The notes under the pieces: generated by a model
Database searches by the model: none
Seen by the model: only the letters and a program-made list of their open reading frames with translations
What the model was told of the DNA's origin: nothing
Position numbers and translations under genes: made by a program
In this document: positions 9,191-16,071 of the stretch, piece after piece
How the letters are laid out: each line of letters starts with the position of its first letter
How positions within the stretch are numbered: the stretch's first letter is position 1
Assembly (NCBI RefSeq): GCF_009911265.1
Contig: NZ_QXXA01000015.1
Span: 36,149-100,148, forward strand
DNA: 64,000 nucleotides
DNA from: Senegalia massiliensis
GTDB taxonomy: Bacteria > Bacillota > Clostridia > Tissierellales > SIT17
Direction: 5' to 3'

Positions 9191-10003
9191 ATGAACAAAG
9201 TATGGATTTCAATTATAGTTGTTTTACTATTAATAGTATTTCTATATACACAAAATAATTTTTTGAAAGTTACTAAGTTTAAAGTTGATATAAAAAAAGA
9301 TTTAGGACCATTTAATGGACTTAAAATATTGCATTTATCTGATTTGCATAATAAATCATTTGGGAAAAATCAAAATAAAATAATGAAAAAAATAAAGAAT
9401 TTAAATCCAGATATTATATTCTTCACAGGAGACTTGATAGATAGTAGAAGAGATGGAATAGAAAATGGTGTAGATTTATTAAAGGAATGTTCAAGTATTG
9501 CATCTGTATATTATATAACTGGAAATCATGAAGAGAGAAGTGAAAAATCTTTATCTTTATATGAAGAATTAAACAAATTGAATGTAAATATATTAAGCAA
9601 TCATAAGGATATTTTAATAAAAGGTGAATATAAATTAAATATTATAGGGATAAGAGATGAGACTATATCCAAAGGAAAATCAGAATTAGTTTCTAAATTA
9701 AAAAATATAGACATGGAAGAATCTGATATAAACATACTTCTAGCTCATAGGCCAAGTTATATTGAACATTATAAAACCCAGAAATTTGACTTAGTATTTT
9801 CAGGACATGCCCATGGTGGACAAATAAGAGCACCTTTAATCGGAGGATTATTAGCTCCTGACCAAGGGATATTACCACAATATGATTCTGGAATATATAA
9901 AATAGATAAAACTAATCTAATAGTTAGTAGAGGCCTTGGAAATAGTTTATTTCCTCAAAGGTTATTTAATAGACCACAGATAATACTAATTATATTAAAA
10001 TAA
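9191..10003 (+). CDS. Membrane-anchored calcineurin-like metallophosphoesterase
   Basis: A 270-residue protein with one N-terminal transmembrane helix (residues 4-21) followed by a calcineurin-like phosphoesterase domain. All five metal/catalytic motifs are present: LHLSDLHN, TGDLIDSR, GNHEERS, the His in LLAHRP, and SGHAHGGQIR. This matches the YkuE/YaeI group. In Bacillus YkuE is a cell-wall-associated metallophosphoesterase; members of the wider group have been linked to UDP-diacylglucosamine hydrolysis, but the substrate here is unknown. An extended -10 promoter (TGATATAAT, 9137-9145) lies about 45 bases upstream of the ATG. Single-gene unit. Confidence 0.92.
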   Translation: MNKVWISIIVVLLLIVFLYTQNNFLKVTKFKVDIKKDLGPFNGLKILHLSDLHNKSFGKNQNKIMKKIKNLNPDIIFFTGDLIDSRRDGIENGVDLLKECSSIASVYYITGNHEERSEKSLSLYEELNKLNVNILSNHKDILIKGEYKLNIIGIRDETISKGKSELVSKLKNIDMEESDINILLAHRPSYIEHYKTQKFDLVFSGHAHGGQIRAPLIGGLLAPDQGILPQYDSGIYKIDKTNLIVSRGLGNSLFPQRLFNRPQIILIILK

Positions 10004-10097
10004 TACGAACTAAAATTAATCTGTATGAAGAAAAGTATGTGAATAGGTTGACGTAACAACCACATCCATAGTAAAATGTATTTAATAATAAAATATA

Positions 10098-10166
10098 GTT
10101 CATATAATAGCAGTAATATGGTCTGCAAGTTTCTACCGAACTACCGTAAATGGTTTGACTATGAGC
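10098..10166 (+). ncRNA. Guanine-class purine riboswitch aptamer
   Basis: The three-way-junction core is canonical: J1/2 TATAAT, L2 ATATGG, J2/3 AAGTTTCTACC, L3 CCGTAAA and J3/1 GACTATG. P1 pairs 10098-10102 with 10162-10166, P2 pairs GCAG with CTGC, P3 pairs seven bases including wobble pairs. The base equivalent to position 74 of the xpt aptamer is C (10159), which specifies guanine/hypoxanthine rather than adenine. The J2/3 region has the normal U, not the change seen in 2'-deoxyguanosine variants. It lies 107 bases upstream of the molybdenum hydroxylase operon. Confidence 0.92.
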
Positions 10167-10194
10167 AATTTTAATTTACGCTATTAGATTTTTT

Positions 10195-10236
10195 AAGTGT
10201 TGATTTTGCTCATTTGTGCAGAATTAACACTTTTTT
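10195..10236 (+). terminator. Riboswitch-controlled terminator before molybdenum hydroxylase operon
   Basis: A 15-base-pair stem (10195-10209 with 10218-10232) is followed by six T residues. Part of its 5' arm and loop, TTGCTCAT at 10206-10213, is the exact complement of ATGAGCAA at 10161-10168, which is the 3' strand of aptamer helix P1. The two pairings exclude each other: ligand-bound P1 frees the terminator (OFF), while the unbound form can make the antiterminator (ON). Confidence 0.88.
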
Positions 10237-10272
10237 GTGTTATATAATCTAATTAGTGAGAGGAGAAAATAA

Positions 10273-11058
10273 ATGTTTACGATAAAAGAATATGTAAAAC
10301 CGAATACAATAAATGAAGCTTATGAAATATTAATTTCCAAAAAAAACAATACAGTTATAGGAGGTAGTGCTTTCCTAAAGATGGGCTCAAAGAAAATAGG
10401 TACTGCTATTGATTTATCTAATCTTAATTTAAATTATATAAAAGACAAAGAAGGATATATAGAAATAGGAGCATATACTACACTTCGAGACTTAGAAACT
10501 AATCAACTTCTAAAAGAAAACTTTAAAGGAGTAATACCAAACTCTGTTAAAAATATAGTAGGAGTTCAATTTAGAAATATTGCTAATATAGGGGCTTCAG
10601 TTTTTTCTAAATATGGATTTTCAGATATAATAACTGCTCTTTTAGCATTAGATACAGAAGTTGAATTAGCTAAAACTGGAAGAATAAAATTAGATGAGTT
10701 TTTAAATAGCTCTTATGAAAAAGATATATTAACTAAAATATTTATAAAGAAAAATCAAAGAGTAGCAGTTTACAAAGACTTAAGAAATTCTGTAAGTGAC
10801 TATCCAATATTAAATGTTTCAGTTTCAAGACTTGAAGATAATTTTAAAATATGTGTAGGAGCAAGACCTAATCGAGCTAAAATTGCTTTTAAAGCTTCTA
10901 GAGAACTATCTAATAGTAAAGAGGTTACAGATTTAGATTATTATGCAAACATTGCAAGTGATGAATTAAATTTTGGTACAAATGATAGAGCATCTAAAGA
11001 TTATAGAAAAGCAATATCTAAGATTCTTATTAAAAGAGCTATAAAGGAGTTATTATAA
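10273..11058 (+). CDS. Molybdenum hydroxylase, FAD-binding subunit (xanthine dehydrogenase type)
   Basis: A 261-residue protein matching the FAD-binding (medium) subunit of the xanthine dehydrogenase family. It has the FAD-binding loop TVIGGSAFLKMG near residue 30 and NIANIGASVFSKYGFSD around residue 100, close to the usual GGN pattern, then the C-terminal CO-dehydrogenase flavoprotein-like domain. It passes electrons from the Fe-S subunit to NAD+ or another acceptor. First gene behind the purine riboswitch; its stop overlaps the start of the Fe-S subunit by one base. The size is slightly short for the family, otherwise normal. Confidence 0.9.
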   Translation: MFTIKEYVKPNTINEAYEILISKKNNTVIGGSAFLKMGSKKIGTAIDLSNLNLNYIKDKEGYIEIGAYTTLRDLETNQLLKENFKGVIPNSVKNIVGVQFRNIANIGASVFSKYGFSDIITALLALDTEVELAKTGRIKLDEFLNSSYEKDILTKIFIKKNQRVAVYKDLRNSVSDYPILNVSVSRLEDNFKICVGARPNRAKIAFKASRELSNSKEVTDLDYYANIASDELNFGTNDRASKDYRKAISKILIKRAIKELL

Positions 11059-11507
11059 TGAAAATAACAATAATTTTAAATGGCAAAAAAATATATATAG
11101 AAGTAAAAAATAATGAGTATTTAGTAGATACCTTAAGAAAAATTGGCTTATCAAGTGTTAAAAGAGGGTGTGACACTTCTAATTGTGGTTTATGTACAAT
11201 ATGGCTTGATAATAAACCTGTTTTATCATGTTCAGTTCTTTCTATTAAAGCTGATGGATTAAATATTACTACCATGGAAGGACTTGAAAAAGAGGCAGAG
11301 GAATTTGCTAAGATACTTGTTTCTGAAGGGTCAGATCAATGCGGATATTGTAGTCCAGGATTTATTCTTACAGTATTAGCTATGAAAAATGAATTAGAAA
11401 ATCCTACAGAAGAAGAAATCATTCATTATTTAACGGGTAATTTATGTAGATGTACTGGATATAAGGGTCAATTAAGAGCAATAAAAAAATATTTGGGGGT
11501 AGCATAA
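11058..11507 (+). CDS. Molybdenum hydroxylase, [2Fe-2S] subunit
   Basis: A 149-residue two-cluster ferredoxin-type subunit. The N-terminal plant-type [2Fe-2S] site is given by RGCDTSNCGLCTIW and a later Cys in VLSCS; the C-terminal helical [2Fe-2S] domain by QCGYCSPGF and LCRCTGY. It relays electrons from the molybdenum centre to the FAD subunit. Its ATG overlaps the stop of the preceding gene (TAATG), pointing to translational coupling, and the large subunit follows after one base. Confidence 0.96.
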   Translation: MKITIILNGKKIYIEVKNNEYLVDTLRKIGLSSVKRGCDTSNCGLCTIWLDNKPVLSCSVLSIKADGLNITTMEGLEKEAEEFAKILVSEGSDQCGYCSPGFILTVLAMKNELENPTEEEIIHYLTGNLCRCTGYKGQLRAIKKYLGVA

Positions 11508-11508
11508 T

Positions 11509-13785
11509 ATGGGATATGTAGGTGAAAATATACCAAAAATTGATGGAATGGCTATTACTACAGGAAAGCCAGTGTATACAGATGATTTAGCAGATAAAAA
11601 TTCTCTTATAATAAAGATATTAAGGAGTCCCCATGCCTTTGCAAAAATTAAAAATTTAGATATAAAAAGAGCTGAAAAATTAGAAGGAGTAGAATGTATT
11701 TTAACATATAAAGATGTACCTAATGTTAGATTTACTTTGGCAGGACAATCCTATCCTGAACCTTCTCCTTATGATAGATTAATTTTAGACGATATAGTAA
11801 GATATGTTGGAGATGAAGTTGCAATAATTGCTGCAACAGATGAAGAAATAGCAGAAAAAGCAATTAAGTTAATAAAAGTTGAATATGAAGTTTTTGATCC
11901 AGTATTAGATTTTGAAAAAGCAATAGATAATAAATCAATTATTCATACAGAAGATAACTTATATTGCAATTTTGATATAGGAATGAAACAGAAAAAAAAT
12001 ATAGTAACAACTAAAAACCTTGAAATTGGTGATGTGGAAAAGGAACTGGAAAAATGTGATGTAGTTGTAGAAGAAACTGTGTGTACCCAAGCACAAGCAC
12101 ACAGTATGATGGAAACATATAGAGCATATAGCTATTTAGATCATACTGGTAGACTTGTAGTAGTAAGTTCTACTCAGATACCTTTTCATATTAAGAGACA
12201 AATTTCACGAGCGTTAGAGTTACCATCTAGTAAAGTAAGAGTAATAAAACCTAGAATAGGCGGAGGATTTGGTGGAAAACAAACAGGGGCAGTTGAAATA
12301 TTTGCAGCTATTGTAACTATGAAAACTAAAAAACCGGCTAAAATTATTCTTTCAAGAAAAGAGACATTTACTGCGACAAATAGTCGTCATCCTATGAAAA
12401 TAAAGGTAAAACTAGGTGCAGATAAAGAGGGCTTTATAAAAGCTATAGATATTTATGGATTATCTGATACTGGGGCATATGGAGAGCATGCTCCCACAAC
12501 ATTTAATCTTGTAGGAGATAAAACACTACCATTATATAATAAGACAAATGCAGTTAGATTTAGAGGAGAAGTAGTGTATACAAATAAAATGTCGTCAGGA
12601 GCATTTAGAGGGTATGGTGCTACACAAGGAACTTTTGCAGTGGAAACAGCTATAAATAAATTATCTAAAAAAATAAATATAGACCCTACTTTAATTAGAT
12701 TAAAAAATTTAATTAGAGAAGGAGAAACTTCTTTATTACATGAAGATGAAAAATTGGGTAGTTCTACACTTCATAAATGTATAGAAAGAGGAAAAGACTT
12801 AATAGGATGGGATGAGAAGTACCCATTTAAAAACATTTCAGATACAAAGGTAAGAGGTGTAGGTATGGCAGTAACCATGCAAGGATCTGGTATAGCTAAT
12901 ATTGATACTGCTTCAGCTGAAATTAGATTAAATGAGGATGGTAAATATACCCTTTTAATAGGATCAACAGATATGGGAACAGGTAGTGACACTATTTTAA
13001 CCCAAATGGCTGCAGAAACCTTAAATACTAATGTGGAAAATATCATAGTAAATGCATCAGATACTGATTTATCTCCCTATGATCCAGGATCTTATGCTTC
13101 AAGCACAACTTATGTAACAGGGATGGCTGTAGTAAAAGCAGGTAAAGATTTAAAAAAGAAAATTTTAGAAAGTGGAGCCAAGCATTTAGAATGTAAACTA
13201 GAAAAAGTAGAATTTGATGGCACGAGTGTATTTCATGTAGATAATGATAAAAACATAAGTTTAACTAAGTTAGCAGAACTTCAAATATTAGGATTTGGAG
13301 GCAGAAAACAATTAGTAGGTCATGCTACTCATGGAAGTGATATTTCTCCTCCACCATTTATGTCAGGATTTGCAGAAATAGAAGTTGATAAAGAAACAGG
13401 AAAAGTTGAGTTACTTAATTATGTAGCTGTAATAGATTGTGGAAAGGTTATAAACCCAAAACTTGCAACTATTCAAGCAGAAGGTGGTATAGTTCAAGGT
13501 ATAGGTCTAGCACTTTTTGAAGAAGTAAAATACACTAAAAATGGAAAACTTTCTACAGATAGTTTTATGCAATATAAAATTCCTACAAGAAAGGATTTTG
13601 GAAATATTAAAGTAGAGTTTGAAGAAAGTTATGAACCAACAGGACCATTTGGAGCAAAATCAATTGGTGAAGTTGTAATAAATACTCCAGCACCTGCTAT
13701 TGTAGATGCAATATATAACGCAGTAGGAGTTAGAATTACAGATTTACCAATTACACCTGAAAAAGTTTTTTTAGCTCTCTCTTGA
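11509..13785 (+). CDS. Molybdenum hydroxylase, molybdopterin-binding large subunit (xanthine dehydrogenase type)
   Basis: A 758-residue catalytic subunit of the xanthine dehydrogenase/aldehyde oxidase family. It shows the small alpha/beta-hammerhead domain at residues about 15-125, then the molybdopterin-binding domains with GGGFGGKQTG, SGAFRGYGATQ, the GSTDMGTG segment and the active-site Glu in GPFGAKSIGE near the C terminus. The enzyme hydroxylates a heterocycle or aldehyde with water as oxygen source. The upstream guanine-class riboswitch makes a purine the likeliest substrate, but sequence alone does not fix it. No XdhC-type maturation gene is present here. Confidence 0.93.
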   Translation: MGYVGENIPKIDGMAITTGKPVYTDDLADKNSLIIKILRSPHAFAKIKNLDIKRAEKLEGVECILTYKDVPNVRFTLAGQSYPEPSPYDRLILDDIVRYVGDEVAIIAATDEEIAEKAIKLIKVEYEVFDPVLDFEKAIDNKSIIHTEDNLYCNFDIGMKQKKNIVTTKNLEIGDVEKELEKCDVVVEETVCTQAQAHSMMETYRAYSYLDHTGRLVVVSSTQIPFHIKRQISRALELPSSKVRVIKPRIGGGFGGKQTGAVEIFAAIVTMKTKKPAKIILSRKETFTATNSRHPMKIKVKLGADKEGFIKAIDIYGLSDTGAYGEHAPTTFNLVGDKTLPLYNKTNAVRFRGEVVYTNKMSSGAFRGYGATQGTFAVETAINKLSKKINIDPTLIRLKNLIREGETSLLHEDEKLGSSTLHKCIERGKDLIGWDEKYPFKNISDTKVRGVGMAVTMQGSGIANIDTASAEIRLNEDGKYTLLIGSTDMGTGSDTILTQMAAETLNTNVENIIVNASDTDLSPYDPGSYASSTTYVTGMAVVKAGKDLKKKILESGAKHLECKLEKVEFDGTSVFHVDNDKNISLTKLAELQILGFGGRKQLVGHATHGSDISPPPFMSGFAEIEVDKETGKVELLNYVAVIDCGKVINPKLATIQAEGGIVQGIGLALFEEVKYTKNGKLSTDSFMQYKIPTRKDFGNIKVEFEESYEPTGPFGAKSIGEVVINTPAPAIVDAIYNAVGVRITDLPITPEKVFLALS

Positions 13786-13833
13786 TGGGTATATTATAGT
13801 TAATAAATAAAAATTAAAGGTGGAGAGTTTATA

Positions 13834-14613
13834 GTGATAGATTTGGAGAGCATTATAAATGAGGATAAATTAAAATATAGTTTATATGTTGAAGATCTAA
13901 AAACAAATAAAATTATATTTGATATTAACTCAGATGCAGAAGTCACTTCTGCAAGCATGATAAAGATATTTATAATGGCAGAAGCTTATAGTCAAATATC
14001 TAAAGATGAATTTATGAGTCAAAAAATAGTTAATATTGATAGAGATAATATAGTGGGTGGAAGTCTTATAAAAAACTTATCAAATTATTGTTACTCTATA
14101 AAAGATCTAATTTTTTTAATGATGAATTTAAGTGATAATACAGCTACAAATCAACTTGTTGATATATTGAGAATTGAAAACATTAATAAGTTTATAAATG
14201 AAGAAGGACTTAAAAATACTGTGATTAATAGAAAAATGATGGATTTTGAAAGGAAAAAACAAGGCTTTGATAACATAACATCAGCAAGTGATGTTGCACA
14301 TATATTAAAGAAAATATATTATAAAGATTTAATTGATACAGATGCATCAGTTAATATGATGAATATAATGAAAAAGCAAATGGATAATAGAATGATGGCT
14401 AGAAATATTGATAAGTCTAATACAAAAATTCATCATAAAACTGGAAATATACCATATACAAATCATGATGCTGGGATTGTAATATTTAAAGATGTTGAGT
14501 ATTTATTTGTTATGTTAACTTGGGACGGAGTAGACAATATATATGGCAGAAAAGTTATAGGAGAAGTATCAGAAAAAATATATAATGATTTTTTAAAAAG
14601 CTATGGATATTAA
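13834..14613 (+). CDS. Class A beta-lactamase-fold serine hydrolase, no signal peptide
   Basis: A 259-residue protein with the three motifs of the class A/PBP-like fold: SMIK (SxxK, nucleophile Ser and general-base Lys, near residue 43), SDN in NLSDNTATN near residue 101, and KTG in HHKTGNI near residue 208. The usual ExxLN motif with Glu166 is not evident, so beta-lactam hydrolysis is doubtful. The chosen start is GTG at 13834 with AAAGGTGGAGAG upstream. There is no signal peptide or membrane anchor, so the product appears cytoplasmic, which is unusual for this fold. It follows the hydroxylase operon by 48 bases and could be co-transcribed. Substrate unknown. Confidence 0.82.
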   Translation: MIDLESIINEDKLKYSLYVEDLKTNKIIFDINSDAEVTSASMIKIFIMAEAYSQISKDEFMSQKIVNIDRDNIVGGSLIKNLSNYCYSIKDLIFLMMNLSDNTATNQLVDILRIENINKFINEEGLKNTVINRKMMDFERKKQGFDNITSASDVAHILKKIYYKDLIDTDASVNMMNIMKKQMDNRMMARNIDKSNTKIHHKTGNIPYTNHDAGIVIFKDVEYLFVMLTWDGVDNIYGRKVIGEVSEKIYNDFLKSYGY

Positions 14614-14855
14614 TATCTATTTGAAAATCTTTTTTACTTAAGGACCAAATATAATGAGCTATTTGTAAATAACTTACTATATGTTATAATTTTCAATATA
14701 GATAAGGGGCTAAGGCTACTTAGTAATAGTCAAAATAAAATTTGATTTATACGCTACTTCATGCTTTTTAGCAGTCTAGAAGACAGATGGCTTGTTAACT
14801 TTACTATTTTTAAATTTGCTTGATTCTTTTACAGAAGGATCAAACTAAGATATGC

Positions 14856-14896
14856 AAAAAAATGTTTATGATTTTTAAATACTAAAAAATCATAAA
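14856..14896 (-). terminator. Minus-strand terminator-like hairpin
   Basis: A 12-base stem (14885-14896 with 14865-14876) read on the minus strand is followed by a run of T residues (complement of the A run at 14856-14862). It would end a minus-strand transcript coming from the 15.1 kb side, and so gives some support to the reading frame at 14890-15132. Confidence 0.5.
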
Positions 14897-15132
14897 TCTC
14901 GCATATTAGTGTAACAGTAGAAATAAAACCGACGCCTTTTGATTGTATCAATTAAATGTATCTGCTTAATAAATTCACAATCTTCATATGTTAAAGTGAA
15001 GCTTTTGGTATTAGCTAACATAGAGTTTATTATATGCAGCGCTAGCACCAACATAAGAGTATCCATTTTAACAGTGAGCACACAACCTAGCATATGACTG
15101 AGGTATACCGAAAACTGATCCCAACCAGCCAA
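14890..15132 (-). pseudogene. Possible gene fragment, unrecognised, 80 codons
   Basis: An 80-codon minus-strand frame whose stop lies within a minus-strand terminator hairpin. The C-terminal part (TLTYEDCEFIKQIHLIDTIK, then RRRFYFYCYTN) reads like real protein sequence rather than random AT-rich translation, and its base composition is higher in G+C than its surroundings. I do not recognise the family. The N-terminal part is less protein-like, so this is more probably the tail of a decayed gene than an intact one. It overlaps nothing firmly assigned, since the TetR gene most likely starts at 15208. Confidence 0.3.
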
Positions 15133-15207
15133 CTCATAAATTCTTCACTGAATAAAAGAAAAGATGTAAATTTGTATTACAAATATATTGTACTAGGAGG
15201 TGGTAAT

Positions 15208-15777
15208 TTGGCACAGCAATATACCAGAAAAATGATTCGCGATGTATTCATCAAGATGCTTAATGAGCGTTCACTTAATAAAATCACAGTTAAGGATATT
15301 GTTAGAGCATGTGGGGTCAATAGAAATACTTTTTATTATTATTACACAGATGTATATGCAATTCTGTCAGAAATCTTCCAAACAGAACTTCAGGCAGCTA
15401 TTGATGAATATAATGATACACTCTCTTGGGAAGAGGGCTTTCTTGTGGCTACTAAGTTTGCTTCAGAAAATAGAAAGGCAATTTATCATGTATATGATTC
15501 CATGCAGAGAGAAGAATTAGAGAACTATATATACAATGTATCAGGAACTGTCATGATCCGATATGTTGAAAAAGTAAGCGATGGTATCTCAGCCTCTTCG
15601 GGAGACAAAAAACTGATTGCTTCCTTTTATCAGTGTGCCCTCACTGAAATGGTACTACGCTGGATTGCTTCCAGAATGAAGGAAGACCCTGATACTATCA
15701 TCAGACGAATCGGGCAGCTTTTTGATGGCAATATTGCCCTATCCCTTAAGAGAAGTGCTAGTTTAAATGATGTCTGA
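15208..15777 (+). CDS. TetR/AcrR-family transcriptional regulator
   Basis: A 189-residue regulator. The N-terminal helix-turn-helix is clear: IRDVFIKMLNERSLNKITVK, then DIVRACGVNRNTFYYYYTD, the typical TetR recognition helix ending. The rest is an all-helical ligand-binding domain resembling the TetR_C group that follows short HTH domains in Firmicutes. The frame is open from 15094, but the TTG at 15208 has an excellent AGGAGGTGG seven bases upstream and places the HTH at the usual distance from the N terminus, so I chose it. It lies upstream of, and in the same direction as, oleate hydratase; a 57-base palindrome between them could be its operator. Arg codons CGC/CGA/CGG occur, unlike the neighbouring core genes. 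Confidence 0.9.
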   Translation: MAQQYTRKMIRDVFIKMLNERSLNKITVKDIVRACGVNRNTFYYYYTDVYAILSEIFQTELQAAIDEYNDTLSWEEGFLVATKFASENRKAIYHVYDSMQREELENYIYNVSGTVMIRYVEKVSDGISASSGDKKLIASFYQCALTEMVLRWIASRMKEDPDTIIRRIGQLFDGNIALSLKRSASLNDV

Positions 15778-15815
15778 TAAAAAAGGAATCTTCTATTGCT
15801 TTTTTATCAGACATT
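15770..15815 (+). terminator. Terminator overlapping the end of the TetR gene
   Basis: A 16-base perfect stem (ATGTCTGATAAAAAAG at 15770-15785 with its complement at 15799-15814) includes the stop codon of the TetR gene and is followed by TTT. This separates TetR transcription from the oleate hydratase gene. Confidence 0.75.
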
Positions 15816-15845
15816 TTAATCTTAATTCCTAAAAATTGACAAAAG

Positions 15846-15902
15846 ATTAGACAAATTAACTGTGGTGTTCGAAATTCGAACACCACAGTTAATTTGTCTA
15901 AT
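15846..15902. repeat. 57-base perfect inverted repeat
   Basis: Two 28-base arms match perfectly around a single central A at 15874; the core reads GTGTTCGAA / TTCGAACAC. No T run follows on the plus strand, so it is not a standard plus-strand terminator; on the minus strand a T-rich stretch does follow. It sits between the TetR gene terminator and oleate hydratase. It may be a TetR operator or an RNA hairpin in a leader. Confidence 0.8.
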
Positions 15903-15980
15903 GAAAAAGAAATAAAAAAGCGATATTATAAGTTTAAATAAATATTACAAACTTAAAGGAGGGTTTATTGCATTATTATG

Positions 15981-16009
15981 TTGACACACTAATAGAGTGA
16001 ATATAGAAA
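15981..16009 (+). promoter_or_regulatory. Possible promoter of oleate hydratase gene
   Basis: TTGACA at 15981-15986, a 17-base spacer and TAGAAA at 16004-16009. The -35 box is consensus, the -10 weak. It lies about 65 bases before the chosen ATG and downstream of the 57-base palindrome. Confidence 0.45.
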
Positions 16010-16071
16010 AACTCTAAATATAATAGTTGGATTTAGAAGACTGTAAAAAATTAAGAAAGAGGGAGATAGTA

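Larger units (their letters stand above)
14614..15207 (+). other. Unexplained 594-base intergenic region with promoter and hairpins
   Basis: No convincing plus-strand gene is seen. A good promoter (TTGTAA 14663-14668, 16-base spacer, TATAAT 14685-14690) points into about 160 bases with local hairpins: CTAAG/CTTAG near 14710, TCAAA/TTTGA near 14735-14755, and TTGATTCTT/AAGGATCAA near 14819-14844. This could be a small RNA, but I cannot match it to a class I know. The downstream half is less AT-rich than the rest and contains a possible minus-strand gene fragment ending in a minus-strand terminator. Confidence 0.45.

Noticed and set aside
14703..14860. Considered as 6S RNA, tmRNA, SRP RNA, T-box or a known riboswitch.
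   Set aside because: None of the diagnostic core sequences of these RNAs is present, so no name was given.
15242..15520. A 92-codon plus-strand frame overlapping the TetR gene in another phase.
   Set aside because: The TetR frame shows a clear HTH and good RBS; the other frame is its shadow.
15836..15841. TTGACA just before the 57-base palindrome, considered as promoter -35.
   Set aside because: No -10 like element 16-18 bases downstream; the spacing ends inside the palindrome.
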